Shown here: positions 1 through 8,819 of the stretch, one piece after another | Layout of the letters: every line of letters starts with the position of its first letter | How positions within the stretch are numbered: the stretch's first letter is position 1 | NCBI RefSeq assembly: GCF_014205685.1 | Contig: NZ_JACIIU010000003.1 | Location: 186,001-250,000 of the forward strand | Direction: 5' to 3' | Length of the DNA stretch: 64,000 nucleotides | Origin: Paenochrobactrum gallinarii | Lineage (GTDB): Bacteria > Pseudomonadota > Alphaproteobacteria > Rhizobiales > Rhizobiaceae | Translations under genes and position numbers: made by a program | The notes under the pieces: model-generated | Seen by the model: only the letters and a program-made list of their open reading frames with translations | Databases searched by the model: none | Told to the model about the DNA's origin: nothing

Positions 1-139
1 CCACGAGAGGGCGCCCCGTTGCGGCTCCCTGCTTGGCACTTTGGCTAAGCTGCCCATCATTGCCCATAAACTTCCAGCTTAAAACTGAGGCTGCTCCCAA
101 TACAACAACTGCCAAAAGTACCACATTAAACTTACGCAT
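1..139 (-). CDS. 5' end of a membrane-anchored or exported protein (partial)
   Basis: The reading frame opens with ATG at 139 (minus strand), preceded five bases upstream by a strong GAGGGGG ribosome binding site, and runs off the window edge after about 46 codons. The N-terminus is MRKF followed by a hydrophobic stretch of about 15 residues (VVLLAVVVLGAASVL), which is a signal anchor or signal peptide. After it come a polar spacer rich in Gln, Ser and Ala and then TGRPLV. A hydrophobic helix followed by a spacer and an RP-V type start of the mature domain is the usual beginning of RND-pump periplasmic adaptor proteins, but too little is present to prove this. The start faces away from the gene at 396, so the roughly 250 bp between them should hold two divergent promoters. 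Confidence 0.55.
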   Translation of the reverse strand, partial: MRKFNVVLLAVVVLGAASVLSWKFMGNDGQLSQSAKQGAATGRPLV

Positions 140-395
140 ATTCCCCCTCATGATTTGATAAAATCAACCTGATGCACCCTTGCAAAGGTCAGTCAATGTA
201 CCTCTGTGGCATGTTAATTCTTCAACCTGATAGGCCACGTTTAACGGTCGATTCAAGTCATTAAAACAATAAATTACCAAAGATTTAACCAGTTATTTAC
301 TATAGTTGTAAGAAAATGCGACCGTCACATCCAGCATTACTGTGCTTCGGCATCTGTGGTTCGGCACTCTTGTTATTTGAAAAGCGGCATATGTC

Positions 396-3300
396 ATGAC
401 CAATACACGTTCACCTTTGCAAGATCTGAATATGCGTCGTGCCCATCATGCACCGATGGATGAGCTGCATAAAACGCTGGAAACGCTCGAACAAAGACTG
501 AAAGAAATGACAGAAGCGCAGCCTGTTCCTGCCGCATCGAAGTCTGATTTCTTTGAGCCTGAATTACCATCACGTGCCGGGACGCGCATGAACCTTGCCG
601 AGATAACTGCATCGCTTGACAGCCGGCTGGCTGCCGGTGCTGAGAAAAAAACACCCGCCAAGCGGCCTGTTGCATTGTCAAAAGCCGATCTGACCTTTGA
701 TGAAGAACTGGCACGTATTGAAAGCAGCGTTGAAGTTTTGACCGCACAAAATGCAGAAAACAACGGCGACGACGCTTCCTTGCGCCATGCGCGTGAAACC
801 GCGGAACATCTGCAGGATGAGCTGGAAGCCTTGAAGCGCATGATGCAAACCATGGCGCGCGAGGAATCTATTCGTAAACTGAGCCATCGCTGGGATCAGT
901 TCGACGAAAAATTTGAAGCCTTTGAGCAAAGCCAAAATCAAAAAGCGGAAGCCGAATTTCCTGAACTGAACTCCATCAGCGACCGTTTGGATGATGTGCG
1001 CCGCGCCATTGATGCGATGCCGCAAATGCAGACTGTTTCCATTCAGCCTCTGGAAGATCGCATTAGCGGTCTGGCTCTATCCATCGAGCAAATGATCGGC
1101 CAGAAGAATGAATATGCCATTCCGTCCGCTCTGGATGAGCGTCTGGACGAAATCAGCCGCGCTATCCTTGCCGGCAATATGAAACGACCGGATATTGAAG
1201 AAATCCGTCGTGCAGAAGCGCTGTCGCAAGAACTGCTGACACGCATGGCAGACCTTTCACAGCGCATTGATTGTTTAAGCGAAAACAGCTCGCTGCCTTT
1301 GCAGCAGATCGAAACACTGGCCAAGCAAATCCGTCTGATCGCCACCTATATTGATCGCGCACTGGAAAGTGGTCCGGCGCTTGAACTGGAAAAAGTCAAT
1401 ACACGCCTTGATGATATTACCCAGCAACTAAACTCGGTTGAGGCCCGTTTCAGCATGCCGCAAGAAGCGGTTTTTGCCGCCCTCGACCAGCGTTTTGATG
1501 CACTGGTTTTGCGCCTTGACGAACAGTTTTCAAAACCTGCCGACAATCAGGATATGATGCAAAACCTGGAAGCGCAAATTGCATCAATCGCAAAACAACT
1601 GGCAGAACCGCAAGACCATCATCCGCTCATCAAGAGCCTGTCACCGCGCCTTGAACAGATCGAAACGGCGGTGCACCAGACGCGTGAAGATACGCTGGAT
1701 ATCGCCCGCAAGGCAGCAGAAGAGGCAATGGAAAAATTTGCCGCACAAGCCCACCAATATGACAACGGACTGGTCAAAGAACTTGCCGAAGATATGCGCG
1801 CGCTCGAACAGCTTGCACGCAGCAATGACGAACGCAATGAAAAAAGCTTCGACACGGTTCATGCAACATTGCAAAAAGTCGTCGAGCGCCTCAGCGCGTT
1901 AGAAGTACAGCATAAAGCTGCAGCGCCAGCTTTCACTGCCCCTAAAGCATCAACCGCTCCCGTCGTTCCCGCGATGGCACAGGCAGCGGAAAACGTCAAA
2001 GCTGCCTTTGATGCACCAAAGGCAACGGCTGAAACGACCAAGCCACTTTTTAGCGCGACAAAAGAAGCAAGCACGACAGTCTCCTCCGACCTTTCCGACG
2101 TCAGCGCCAGCCACGAGCAGCCGATCATTGAAAGATCTGGCGAGCTGCCGGATCTGAACGCCATTATGAAGCGGGTGCGCGGCGAACCGGGTCTGGCCAC
2201 AAGCCTGCGTCAGGAAAAAGACCTTAAAACGGATGTTATTTCGGCTGCCCGTTCTGCCGCGCAAATGGCAGCACAACAGGCCGGACGTATCAGCACAGAA
2301 GAAAAAATCAGTAGCACGGAAAGCAAAACACCGAAAAAATCATCTTTCACGCAGCTCATCGCCCGCCAGCGCAAACCTATTTTTTTAGGCCTCGGCGCCA
2401 TCATGATGGCATTGGCGGCACTGCAAGCCGGTGAAATTTACTTCAACAAGTCATTGGTTGCTGAACAGCCGCAAATTGCTAATTCCGCAACTACTGTTGA
2501 AGAATTAATTGAGCGCGATACAGTTGTAAGCCAAACAAAAACAGAAACAACACCTGTTATTGCAGCCACCACTCCGGCTTTAGAAGAAAAGGCGGAGGCT
2601 CCCCAAATCGCCTCTTTCACCCCTGTCAATGCTGAACCAGCGGTAGAGACTGTTACCGATATCGAGCCTGCTGCCGATCAGATTGCTATGTCAGCTTTGC
2701 CGGAAATAACCCCAGAAGCTGGCCCGGCCGCACTGCGTCAAGCTGCTGCGGATGGCGATGCAATGGCATTATTTGAAATCGGCAATCGCTATACCGATGG
2801 CATCGGTATGCAGGCAGATTTGAGCAAAGCCGCAACATTTTATGCAGCGTCTGCGACACGCGGCTTTGCACCGGCTCAATATCGTTATGGCAATCTCAAC
2901 GAAAAAGGCCTTGGCCTGCCACGCAATATCGAACAAGCCCGGCACTGGTATTTAAAAGCTGCTGAAAAAGGCAATGCCAGCGCCATGCATAATCTGGCCG
3001 TGCTTTATGCCACCGGTGGCGATAATGCGCCGGACAATAAAGAAGCCATCAAATGGTTTGAAAAAGCTGCCGAACTGGACGTTAAGGACAGCCAGTACAA
3101 TCTGGGCATTCTTTATGCACAGGGCATGGGCACCAAGCTTGATCTGGGAGAAAGCTACAAATGGTTTGCACTTGCTGCGCAATCGGGCGACAAAGATGCC
3201 GCAGACAAACGCGATCAGGTTGCTAAGGCTTTGAACGGCGAACACTTGAAACAGGCCGAAGGTAAAGTTGCACTCTGGAAGCCTAAACCACTTGATCAGG

Positions 3301-3557
3301 CAGCCAATTCCGTCACCATTCCTGACAGCTGGATGGATGAGAATCCGGTAAAAACTGCCTCAGTGGATATGAAAAAAGCCGTACGCAATATTCAACTGAT
3401 TTTGCAGAATAACGGCTACGATATTGGCACTGCCGATGGCCTGATGGGCGATAAAACCCGCAATGCTATCAAGAAGTTCCAGCATGCCAATGGTGAAGAA
3501 CCAACCGGCGAAGTCAATCCGCAGCTGGTTCAACTGTTACTGGCGCATAATAAATAA
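396..3557 (+). CDS. podJ: PodJ-like polar localization factor: coiled coil, one membrane segment, Sel1 repeats, peptidoglycan-binding domain
   Basis: This 1053-residue protein has the domain order of PodJ, the polar organising protein of Caulobacter and rhizobia. Residues 1-650 are hydrophilic, rich in Glu, Gln, Lys and Leu and predicted mostly coiled coil (cytoplasmic). A single membrane segment lies at about 660-680 (FLGLGAIMMALAALQAG). Residues 690-775 are a Thr/Ala/Glu-rich linker. Four Sel1-type TPR repeats follow at about 776-945 (for example ALFEIGNRYTDGIG, AMHNLAVLYATGG). The C-terminal 60 residues form a peptidoglycan_binding_1 domain (IQLILQNNGYDIGTADGLMG). The topology therefore puts the coiled coil in the cytoplasm and the Sel1 and PG-binding parts in the periplasm. 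The start at 396 is chosen because an upstream ATG at 391 meets a stop at once. The orthologous role is inferred from architecture; rhizobial genomes also carry other Sel1/PG-binding proteins. It lies about 2 kb from a polysaccharide locus. Confidence 0.8.
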   Translation: MTNTRSPLQDLNMRRAHHAPMDELHKTLETLEQRLKEMTEAQPVPAASKSDFFEPELPSRAGTRMNLAEITASLDSRLAAGAEKKTPAKRPVALSKADLTFDEELARIESSVEVLTAQNAENNGDDASLRHARETAEHLQDELEALKRMMQTMAREESIRKLSHRWDQFDEKFEAFEQSQNQKAEAEFPELNSISDRLDDVRRAIDAMPQMQTVSIQPLEDRISGLALSIEQMIGQKNEYAIPSALDERLDEISRAILAGNMKRPDIEEIRRAEALSQELLTRMADLSQRIDCLSENSSLPLQQIETLAKQIRLIATYIDRALESGPALELEKVNTRLDDITQQLNSVEARFSMPQEAVFAALDQRFDALVLRLDEQFSKPADNQDMMQNLEAQIASIAKQLAEPQDHHPLIKSLSPRLEQIETAVHQTREDTLDIARKAAEEAMEKFAAQAHQYDNGLVKELAEDMRALEQLARSNDERNEKSFDTVHATLQKVVERLSALEVQHKAAAPAFTAPKASTAPVVPAMAQAAENVKAAFDAPKATAETTKPLFSATKEASTTVSSDLSDVSASHEQPIIERSGELPDLNAIMKRVRGEPGLATSLRQEKDLKTDVISAARSAAQMAAQQAGRISTEEKISSTESKTPKKSSFTQLIARQRKPIFLGLGAIMMALAALQAGEIYFNKSLVAEQPQIANSATTVEELIERDTVVSQTKTETTPVIAATTPALEEKAEAPQIASFTPVNAEPAVETVTDIEPAADQIAMSALPEITPEAGPAALRQAAADGDAMALFEIGNRYTDGIGMQADLSKAATFYAASATRGFAPAQYRYGNLNEKGLGLPRNIEQARHWYLKAAEKGNASAMHNLAVLYATGGDNAPDNKEAIKWFEKAAELDVKDSQYNLGILYAQGMGTKLDLGESYKWFALAAQSGDKDAADKRDQVAKALNGEHLKQAEGKVALWKPKPLDQAANSVTIPDSWMDENPVKTASVDMKKAVRNIQLILQNNGYDIGTADGLMGDKTRNAIKKFQHANGEEPTGEVNPQLVQLLLAHNK

Positions 3558-3598
3558 CATAAAACTGTCATATTGAGGCAGATTATCTATAAAACCAT

Positions 3599-3624
3599 GA
3601 CATGATTACAACAGTTATCATGTC
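3599..3624. promoter_or_regulatory. 26-bp inverted repeat, possible operator
   Basis: GACATGAT at 3599-3606 and ATCATGTC at 3617-3624 are perfect complements separated by 10 bp. The element lies 42 bp after the podJ-like gene and about 135 bp before the TauE/SafE gene. There is no T-tract on either side, so it is not a normal intrinsic terminator. A TTGACA hexamer follows at 3650 but has no good -10 partner. It may bind a dimeric regulator of the exporter pair. Confidence 0.35.
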
Positions 3625-3759
3625 TGGTAACCTTATATTCAATAGGTGTTTGACATTACTCCTATGAGGGCGCAAGACATCTGATGAAAGATCAAAGTGT
3701 TGCGGCCAAGCGCGCGCCGTAAGCAAAAGCTGTCATTGCGCTAAAAACCGGAAGCGGAA

Positions 3760-4677
3760 TTGGGTATTTATCTTCCCATTGCGGAACTGTCGGTCAACAT
3801 GTTCGTATTGTTGGGCATGGGGGCTGCGGTCGGTTTTTTATCAGGTCTTTTTGGTGTCGGCGGTGGCTTTCTTATCACCCCTTTGCTGATCTTCTATAAT
3901 ATCCCGCCAGCCATAGCCGTTGCCACCGGTGCAAATCAGGTGATTGCTTCTTCTGTTTCCGGTGCTCTGGTGCATTTCAAACGGCGCACATTGGATATCA
4001 AGCTAGGCACATTACTGGTCATCGGCGGCCTGATCGGCGCGCTGATCGGTATTTATGTTTTCTCATGGCTGCGCGATCTTGGTCAGCTCGACCTGATCGT
4101 TTCCATTCTTTATGTATTTTTCCTTGGCACTGTCGGCGGGCTGATGCTGGTGGAAAGCTGGAAAACCCTGCGGCGCAACAAATCAGGCGCTGCACCGGTG
4201 CGCAAATCCGGCCATCACAACTGGATCCACCGCCTGCCGTTTAAAATGCGCTTCCGTGCATCGATGATCTATGTCAGCATCATTCCGGTGCTGGGCATCG
4301 GCTTTTTCATCGGCCTTTTATCATCGGTAATGGGCGTTGGCGGCGGCTTTATCATGGTGCCCGCCCTCATTTATATTTTGCGCGTCCCCACCAATGTGGT
4401 GGTCGGGACATCGCTGTTTCAGATCACTTTTGTCACCGCCTTCACCACCGTTTTACAGGCCACGACCAACCAGTCCGTTGACATTGTACTGGCATTTTTG
4501 CTGATGGTTGGCGGCGTGATTGGTGCGCAATACGGTGCCAGAGCGGGGCAAAAATTACGCGGTGAACAATTGCGCCTGCTGCTTGCCCTGATGGTGCTGG
4601 CGGTGGCATTGCGGCTTGGTTATGACCTTTTCATCAAGCCCGACAATATCTTCACCATTTCCATTGCGGATTTATAA
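3760..4677 (+). CDS. TauE/SafE family sulfite/organosulfonate-type exporter
   Basis: This is a 305-residue multi-pass membrane protein of the TauE/SafE (DUF81) family, which moves sulfite, sulfoacetate or related anions across the inner membrane. Two homologous halves each begin with the family glycine motif: GLFGVGGGFLITP near residue 30 and SVMGVGGGFIMVP near 190; about eight hydrophobic segments are visible. The TTG start at 3760 gives the N-terminus MGIYLPIAELSVN, which I recognise as conserved in this family, with GGAAGCGGA just upstream; the alternative ATG at 3799 would lose it. The stop is two bases before the ATG of the next gene, so the two are co-transcribed. The pairing with a TIGR02186 protein is widespread in Rhizobiales. 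The substrate is not shown by the sequence. Confidence 0.88.
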   Translation: MGIYLPIAELSVNMFVLLGMGAAVGFLSGLFGVGGGFLITPLLIFYNIPPAIAVATGANQVIASSVSGALVHFKRRTLDIKLGTLLVIGGLIGALIGIYVFSWLRDLGQLDLIVSILYVFFLGTVGGLMLVESWKTLRRNKSGAAPVRKSGHHNWIHRLPFKMRFRASMIYVSIIPVLGIGFFIGLLSSVMGVGGGFIMVPALIYILRVPTNVVVGTSLFQITFVTAFTTVLQATTNQSVDIVLAFLLMVGGVIGAQYGARAGQKLRGEQLRLLLALMVLAVALRLGYDLFIKPDNIFTISIADL

Positions 4678-4679
4678 TC

Positions 4680-5510
4680 ATGCAGTGGCGCTTGTCTCAT
4701 CTCACCCCATATACAGCACTTTGTTTAAGCCTGCTGGCAGGAAACGCTCAAGCAATTGAGCCCGAAACCGCGCTGGGTCTGCCGCATTTGCAAACACCTG
4801 CTGCCGAAACAGTTGAAATCGGCCTCTCCACCGAAACAATCGCGCTGGCATCCAATTTCAGCGGCACGGATCTGACGATTTTCGGGGCGCTGGATAATGC
4901 CGACCCTCTAATTCAACGACAGGGTCGTTATGATATTATCGTGGTGCTACAGGGACCTTCACGCGATCTGGTCGTGCGCAAAAAAGAACGCCATTTAGGC
5001 GTTTGGGTTAATGCGGCATCAGAAACTTTTATGGGCGTCCCGCTTTCTTATTCGCTCGCCTCGACACGCAATTTGCAGGACATTACCGACCCGAAAACCT
5101 ATCGGCAGCTATCAGTCGGTACTGCCAATTTTTATATGGCACCGGAAGATCCTAACAGTCTCTCCGGCAATATCCCTGTTTTCAGTGACGAATTACGCTC
5201 CATTAAAACCCGTCAGGGGCTTTATAGCCAGCGTGTCGGTGGCGTGGAATTTATCTCCCGCACCTTGTTTCGGGCAACGCTGGCACTGCCCGCCAATGTG
5301 CCGGTTGGCCGTCACAAAGCCCGCGCCCTGCTGTTTCGTAACGGCGTATTTTTACGTGAAGCCAATGCAGGTTTGGAAATTGTCAAAGCCGGTTTTGAGC
5401 AAAGCATTTATGAAGCCGCGCACAAGCACAGCCTCTGGTATGGTTTATTTGCTGTTTTCTTAGCAATGTTTACCGGTTGGTTCGGACGTATCCTGTTCAA
5501 GAAAGACTGA
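4680..5510 (+). CDS. TIGR02186 family protein, exported with C-terminal membrane anchor
   Basis: This 276-residue protein has a signal peptide (about residues 1-25, ending near GNAQA), an extracytoplasmic body and a C-terminal membrane helix (about 250-270, YGLFAVFLAMFTGWFGRILF) followed by a short positive tail. The stretch EIGLSTETIALASNFSGTDLTIFGAL is the signature I associate with TIGR02186, a family of unknown biochemical function that is nearly always found next to a TauE/SafE exporter. It starts two bases after the exporter stop codon. Topology places the body in the periplasm, so it may be an accessory or substrate-capture subunit of the exporter; that is inference. It is not similar to any enzyme I recognise. 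Confidence 0.85.
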   Translation: MQWRLSHLTPYTALCLSLLAGNAQAIEPETALGLPHLQTPAAETVEIGLSTETIALASNFSGTDLTIFGALDNADPLIQRQGRYDIIVVLQGPSRDLVVRKKERHLGVWVNAASETFMGVPLSYSLASTRNLQDITDPKTYRQLSVGTANFYMAPEDPNSLSGNIPVFSDELRSIKTRQGLYSQRVGGVEFISRTLFRATLALPANVPVGRHKARALLFRNGVFLREANAGLEIVKAGFEQSIYEAAHKHSLWYGLFAVFLAMFTGWFGRILFKKD

Positions 5511-5524
5511 CTTAAAAAGTAAGC

Positions 5525-7375
5525 CTATTCTTCAATAGCCTCATTGCGCCTCCAGCGCTGCATATGTGGCCAGAACCCGCGCATCAGTGCAAGACCGACA
5601 CCTGCAACAAAGCCCAAGATCAAACCAGCAATAACGATCATTTTACGCTTTGGTGCTGATGCTGTTAATGGTGGCCGTGCCTCTGTAATCACCCGCACAT
5701 TGGTGCTGTTGAGGCTTTCCTGCTCATTGGTCTCACGAGAACGCAACAAGAAGTTTTCGTAAATCGTGCGATGTGCTTCTGCCTCGCGTTCCAATTCACG
5801 CAGTTTCACACGCTCTGCATTACTGTCGGCATGCTCGAGTTTCATTTCTGCCAAACGTGTGGAGAGCTCTTTTTCCTGCTGCTCGGAGCGTTTTTGCTCC
5901 ACCTGCAACGAAGCGCGCACACGGCCAATCTCGGCATTAATTTCACGGCGTGCGCCTGCGACCTGCGATTGCGCCTGAATCAATTGCGGATGCTTCGGCC
6001 CCAACGTCATCGCCAAACCATCAGCGGTTGAACGCGCTGTTGCATATTGTCCGCGTAGCAAGGTTAAAGTACCCGATTGCAAGTCTTCCGGCAGCGAGCC
6101 CGACAAAACACTATCAGGCGTTGCTTCATTGAGCACTTTCGCACGCGCATTCAAACGCACGGTTTCAGCGCGTTGCGTAGATAACTGCTCGCTCAAACGT
6201 GCCAAATCATCATCACTGATCGAACGGCCCTGCAAATCGATCAGATCATGCTCAGCACGAAATTGATCAACAGCGTTTTCAGCATTTTGCACTGCCAGCT
6301 TCAAATCGGCCAATCGCTTGGAAAGCTCTTCCGATGTACGACGCGCTGCATTTTGTTGCAACGAGGTCAACTCATCCTGAAATACTCGGCTGACTGTATT
6401 GGCAAGCGTTGCAGACTTAACCGGATTTTGCGTTTTCACACCAATGGTGAAGACAAATGTCTTTGCATCCCGCTGCAAAATCAGACTTTTGGCTAAATTC
6501 TGCAAAACCTGCGTTTCAAGAATTGCCGGATCAACCGGTTTTTCCGATACAAATTTCGCCTTCAGATCACTGATCATATTGGCCAAAGGCCCGACAGGTG
6601 CTGCATTGCCGTTAAATTCAGGATCAGCCATCAGGTCTGTATCCTTAATCACTTTGAGCAAAACACTGCTGGAACCAATCATCCGCATCTGGCTTTCAGC
6701 AATGGCAAGTGTAGCATCCGTTGGCAATTGGCCGGGGGTGAGCTCACGCTCCACCACTTTGATGTCGCGCGGATCAACCAGCAAGTCCGTGTAAGCGGTA
6801 TAAATATTTGGCAATGACAACGCATAAAGAATAGCAGCAACCGCGCCGATCGCAGTACTACCAATCAATATTGTCTTGGAGTTTTCAAGAATATTAAAGA
6901 CTTGACGCGGGTCAATCAGAGGTTTCCAGCCTTTGCCGCCATCCGCCCGCACATCCGCCTCAGCCTCTGCCATCATGGCAAGGCTGTCTTCAAGCTGGTA
7001 TTGCTGAAAATTATCAAAGCCGCGATCAATATCCTGCTTGATTTCGGCAAGTTTACGCTGAATTTCAGCCATTTCCAGACTATCTAAAGACGGCGTAGCA
7101 GCATCCGGCTTCGCAGCCCCGTTTTTTTCTGGTACGTCTGTAAAACTTGCTTTTTCGCGTTTTTTTCCGGCAACAGGCGGCACCCATGGCGGCACCACAA
7201 ACTCATGCGGTTCACGCACATTAAATGCGTCATCAGCTGGCGGATTTAGCGGATCAGGACTCGTACTCACGTCCACATGCAGTGAACGACGAGCATAAGA
7301 CAAGAGCGGCTTTGCAGCTCTGTCATCCTGTCTTCCTTTCTCGTCCGTCATACTACCACCATGTGTTTTACCCAT
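5525..7375 (-). CDS. Wzz/GumC-type polysaccharide co-polymerase without a kinase domain
   Basis: This 616-residue protein carries a Wzz chain-length domain. There is a polar cytoplasmic N-terminus of about 170 residues, a first membrane helix at about 180-200 (ILIGSTAIGAVAAILYALSL), a large periplasmic coiled-coil region (about 205-570, many Glu/Arg/Leu heptads, with the GNUR-like stretch LGPKHPQLI near 455), and a second helix at about 580-600 (MIVIAGLILGFVAGVGLALM) close to the C-terminus. No Walker A or tyrosine-rich tail follows, so unlike Wzc or ExoP it lacks the BY-kinase module; such PCP proteins normally act with a separate kinase or none. It sets chain length or helps export of a surface polysaccharide. 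An internal ATG at 7351 is an alternative start. It is divergent from the flippase gene at 7551. Confidence 0.88.
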   Translation of the reverse strand: MGKTHGGSMTDEKGRQDDRAAKPLLSYARRSLHVDVSTSPDPLNPPADDAFNVREPHEFVVPPWVPPVAGKKREKASFTDVPEKNGAAKPDAATPSLDSLEMAEIQRKLAEIKQDIDRGFDNFQQYQLEDSLAMMAEAEADVRADGGKGWKPLIDPRQVFNILENSKTILIGSTAIGAVAAILYALSLPNIYTAYTDLLVDPRDIKVVERELTPGQLPTDATLAIAESQMRMIGSSSVLLKVIKDTDLMADPEFNGNAAPVGPLANMISDLKAKFVSEKPVDPAILETQVLQNLAKSLILQRDAKTFVFTIGVKTQNPVKSATLANTVSRVFQDELTSLQQNAARRTSEELSKRLADLKLAVQNAENAVDQFRAEHDLIDLQGRSISDDDLARLSEQLSTQRAETVRLNARAKVLNEATPDSVLSGSLPEDLQSGTLTLLRGQYATARSTADGLAMTLGPKHPQLIQAQSQVAGARREINAEIGRVRASLQVEQKRSEQQEKELSTRLAEMKLEHADSNAERVKLRELEREAEAHRTIYENFLLRSRETNEQESLNSTNVRVITEARPPLTASAPKRKMIVIAGLILGFVAGVGLALMRGFWPHMQRWRRNEAIEE

Positions 7376-7550
7376 AGGTCGGCCAAACTCTGGCCAGATT
7401 ATCGCAAAGCATAAATTTTTATGGAAAATAAATAGTTAACATCGTACTGATTTCAAAAGAATATTGCTCTAATTACAGCACACCAACCAGATTTTAAACT
7501 TTGAACCTTAGATTTTATCTTCATCACACAAACACAATGGCGGACTGACT

Positions 7551-8819
7551 TTGAAATTTGGCGTCTCCCTGCAAAAACTGAAACAGTCAATTTCTCCGGC
7601 AGTCATGCGGGATTATTTTGCCCTGATCAGCGGCTCACTCGGGCGCCTTGTCGTATCGCTGATTTATTTCATTGCGCTCGCCAATTCATTGTCGCTTGCC
7701 GATTTTGGGTTGTTTGCAACCGCCTCTGCTGCCGGTGTGGTTTTATCACGCCTTGTCGCGCTCGGCTTCAACTCGCCGCTTTACCGTATCGCCACCGTGA
7801 AGCCGCATCTGCTTGGCGCTTATACCGCCGGATATCTGCTTTCAATCCTTGCATCTATTCCGCTTTTTGCTCTGGCAACCATTGGCGCTTATCTGATCTT
7901 TTTCAAAGACAATGTCAGTTTCTGGCCATTCGCCATTATTGTCATTGCTGAAGCCCTTGTCTGGCGCTCGGCTGAAATCATCATCATCGTCAATAATGGA
8001 TTGGGACGTTTCGGCAGGGGCTCATTTTTGACCATTGCCGGAACAGCTGCACGCTCGGCTGCAGCCTTTCTCTTTGCCTTTACCAGCGCAAAGGACATCT
8101 CCCACTGGGCATGGTGGTATTTAGGCGCCAATGTCTTTTCGCTTCTGTTAGCCCTGCAATTTTACCCGAAAGTCCGGTTACGTTTACGCCCGAAACTCTA
8201 TGTTCGGCGCATTGCAGATTCACTCTCCGTCACTGCGGCCGAGTTTTTGTTTTACTTGCAAAATGAGTTCGACAAATTATTGGTTTTAAGCTTTGGCGGC
8301 CCGACCATTGCCGGTATTTATGCCATTATCATGCGGCTTGTCGATTTAACCGCTGTCCCCATCCGCTCGTTCAATATGATGCTCGTGCAAAAACTGATGC
8401 GCAAGCCCGACCTTTTGACGTCTGCCAAAATCAAACTGAGTATGGAGGGTGGAATTTTTGCCATCTCCACCATCGCCTTAGGTGGGTTAGCAGCGGTTTT
8501 ATATATTTTCCCGAATGCACTGGGCAGCAATGTGGCACCGGTTGCGGGTTTGGTGCCACTGGTTTTGCTGGTGCCGGGTTTGCGCAATCTCATTGAATAT
8601 CAGAATGAATTGCTTTATGCGCGCGGCCAATCGGGCTTGCGCGCCATTAATTTAAGCGTAACGGCACTGATCAAAGCACTGCTTATCTGGCTGTTACTGC
8701 GCAGCAACCATGACGGCAATGACTGGATTATCTGGCTGAATGCGTGCTTTGTCGTGCTTTATCTTTTCTCAGCCTGCTTTACCTATTGGCACCTCAGAAA
8801 ACCTGCCAACCGCATTTAA
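7551..8819 (+). CDS. Polysaccharide flippase (Wzx/MATE-like) or related membrane protein
   Basis: A 422-residue protein with about 12 hydrophobic segments and the spacing of the polysaccharide biosynthesis/Wzx superfamily. Such proteins move undecaprenyl-linked repeat units across the inner membrane. The N-terminal region YFALISGSLGRLVVSLIYFIALAN, with a short amphipathic start, is typical. No catalytic motif is expected. The reading frame opens at TTG 7551; ATG 7605 (residue 19) is an alternative, and an upstream ATG is closed by a stop after three codons. Its stop codon overlaps the stop of the convergent DUF6492 gene in the sequence TTTAAA. The polysaccharide neighbours on both sides support the call. 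Sequence families of Wzx are very divergent, so the exact substrate cannot be given. Confidence 0.75.
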   Translation: MKFGVSLQKLKQSISPAVMRDYFALISGSLGRLVVSLIYFIALANSLSLADFGLFATASAAGVVLSRLVALGFNSPLYRIATVKPHLLGAYTAGYLLSILASIPLFALATIGAYLIFFKDNVSFWPFAIIVIAEALVWRSAEIIIIVNNGLGRFGRGSFLTIAGTAARSAAAFLFAFTSAKDISHWAWWYLGANVFSLLLALQFYPKVRLRLRPKLYVRRIADSLSVTAAEFLFYLQNEFDKLLVLSFGGPTIAGIYAIIMRLVDLTAVPIRSFNMMLVQKLMRKPDLLTSAKIKLSMEGGIFAISTIALGGLAAVLYIFPNALGSNVAPVAGLVPLVLLVPGLRNLIEYQNELLYARGQSGLRAINLSVTALIKALLIWLLLRSNHDGNDWIIWLNACFVVLYLFSACFTYWHLRKPANRI

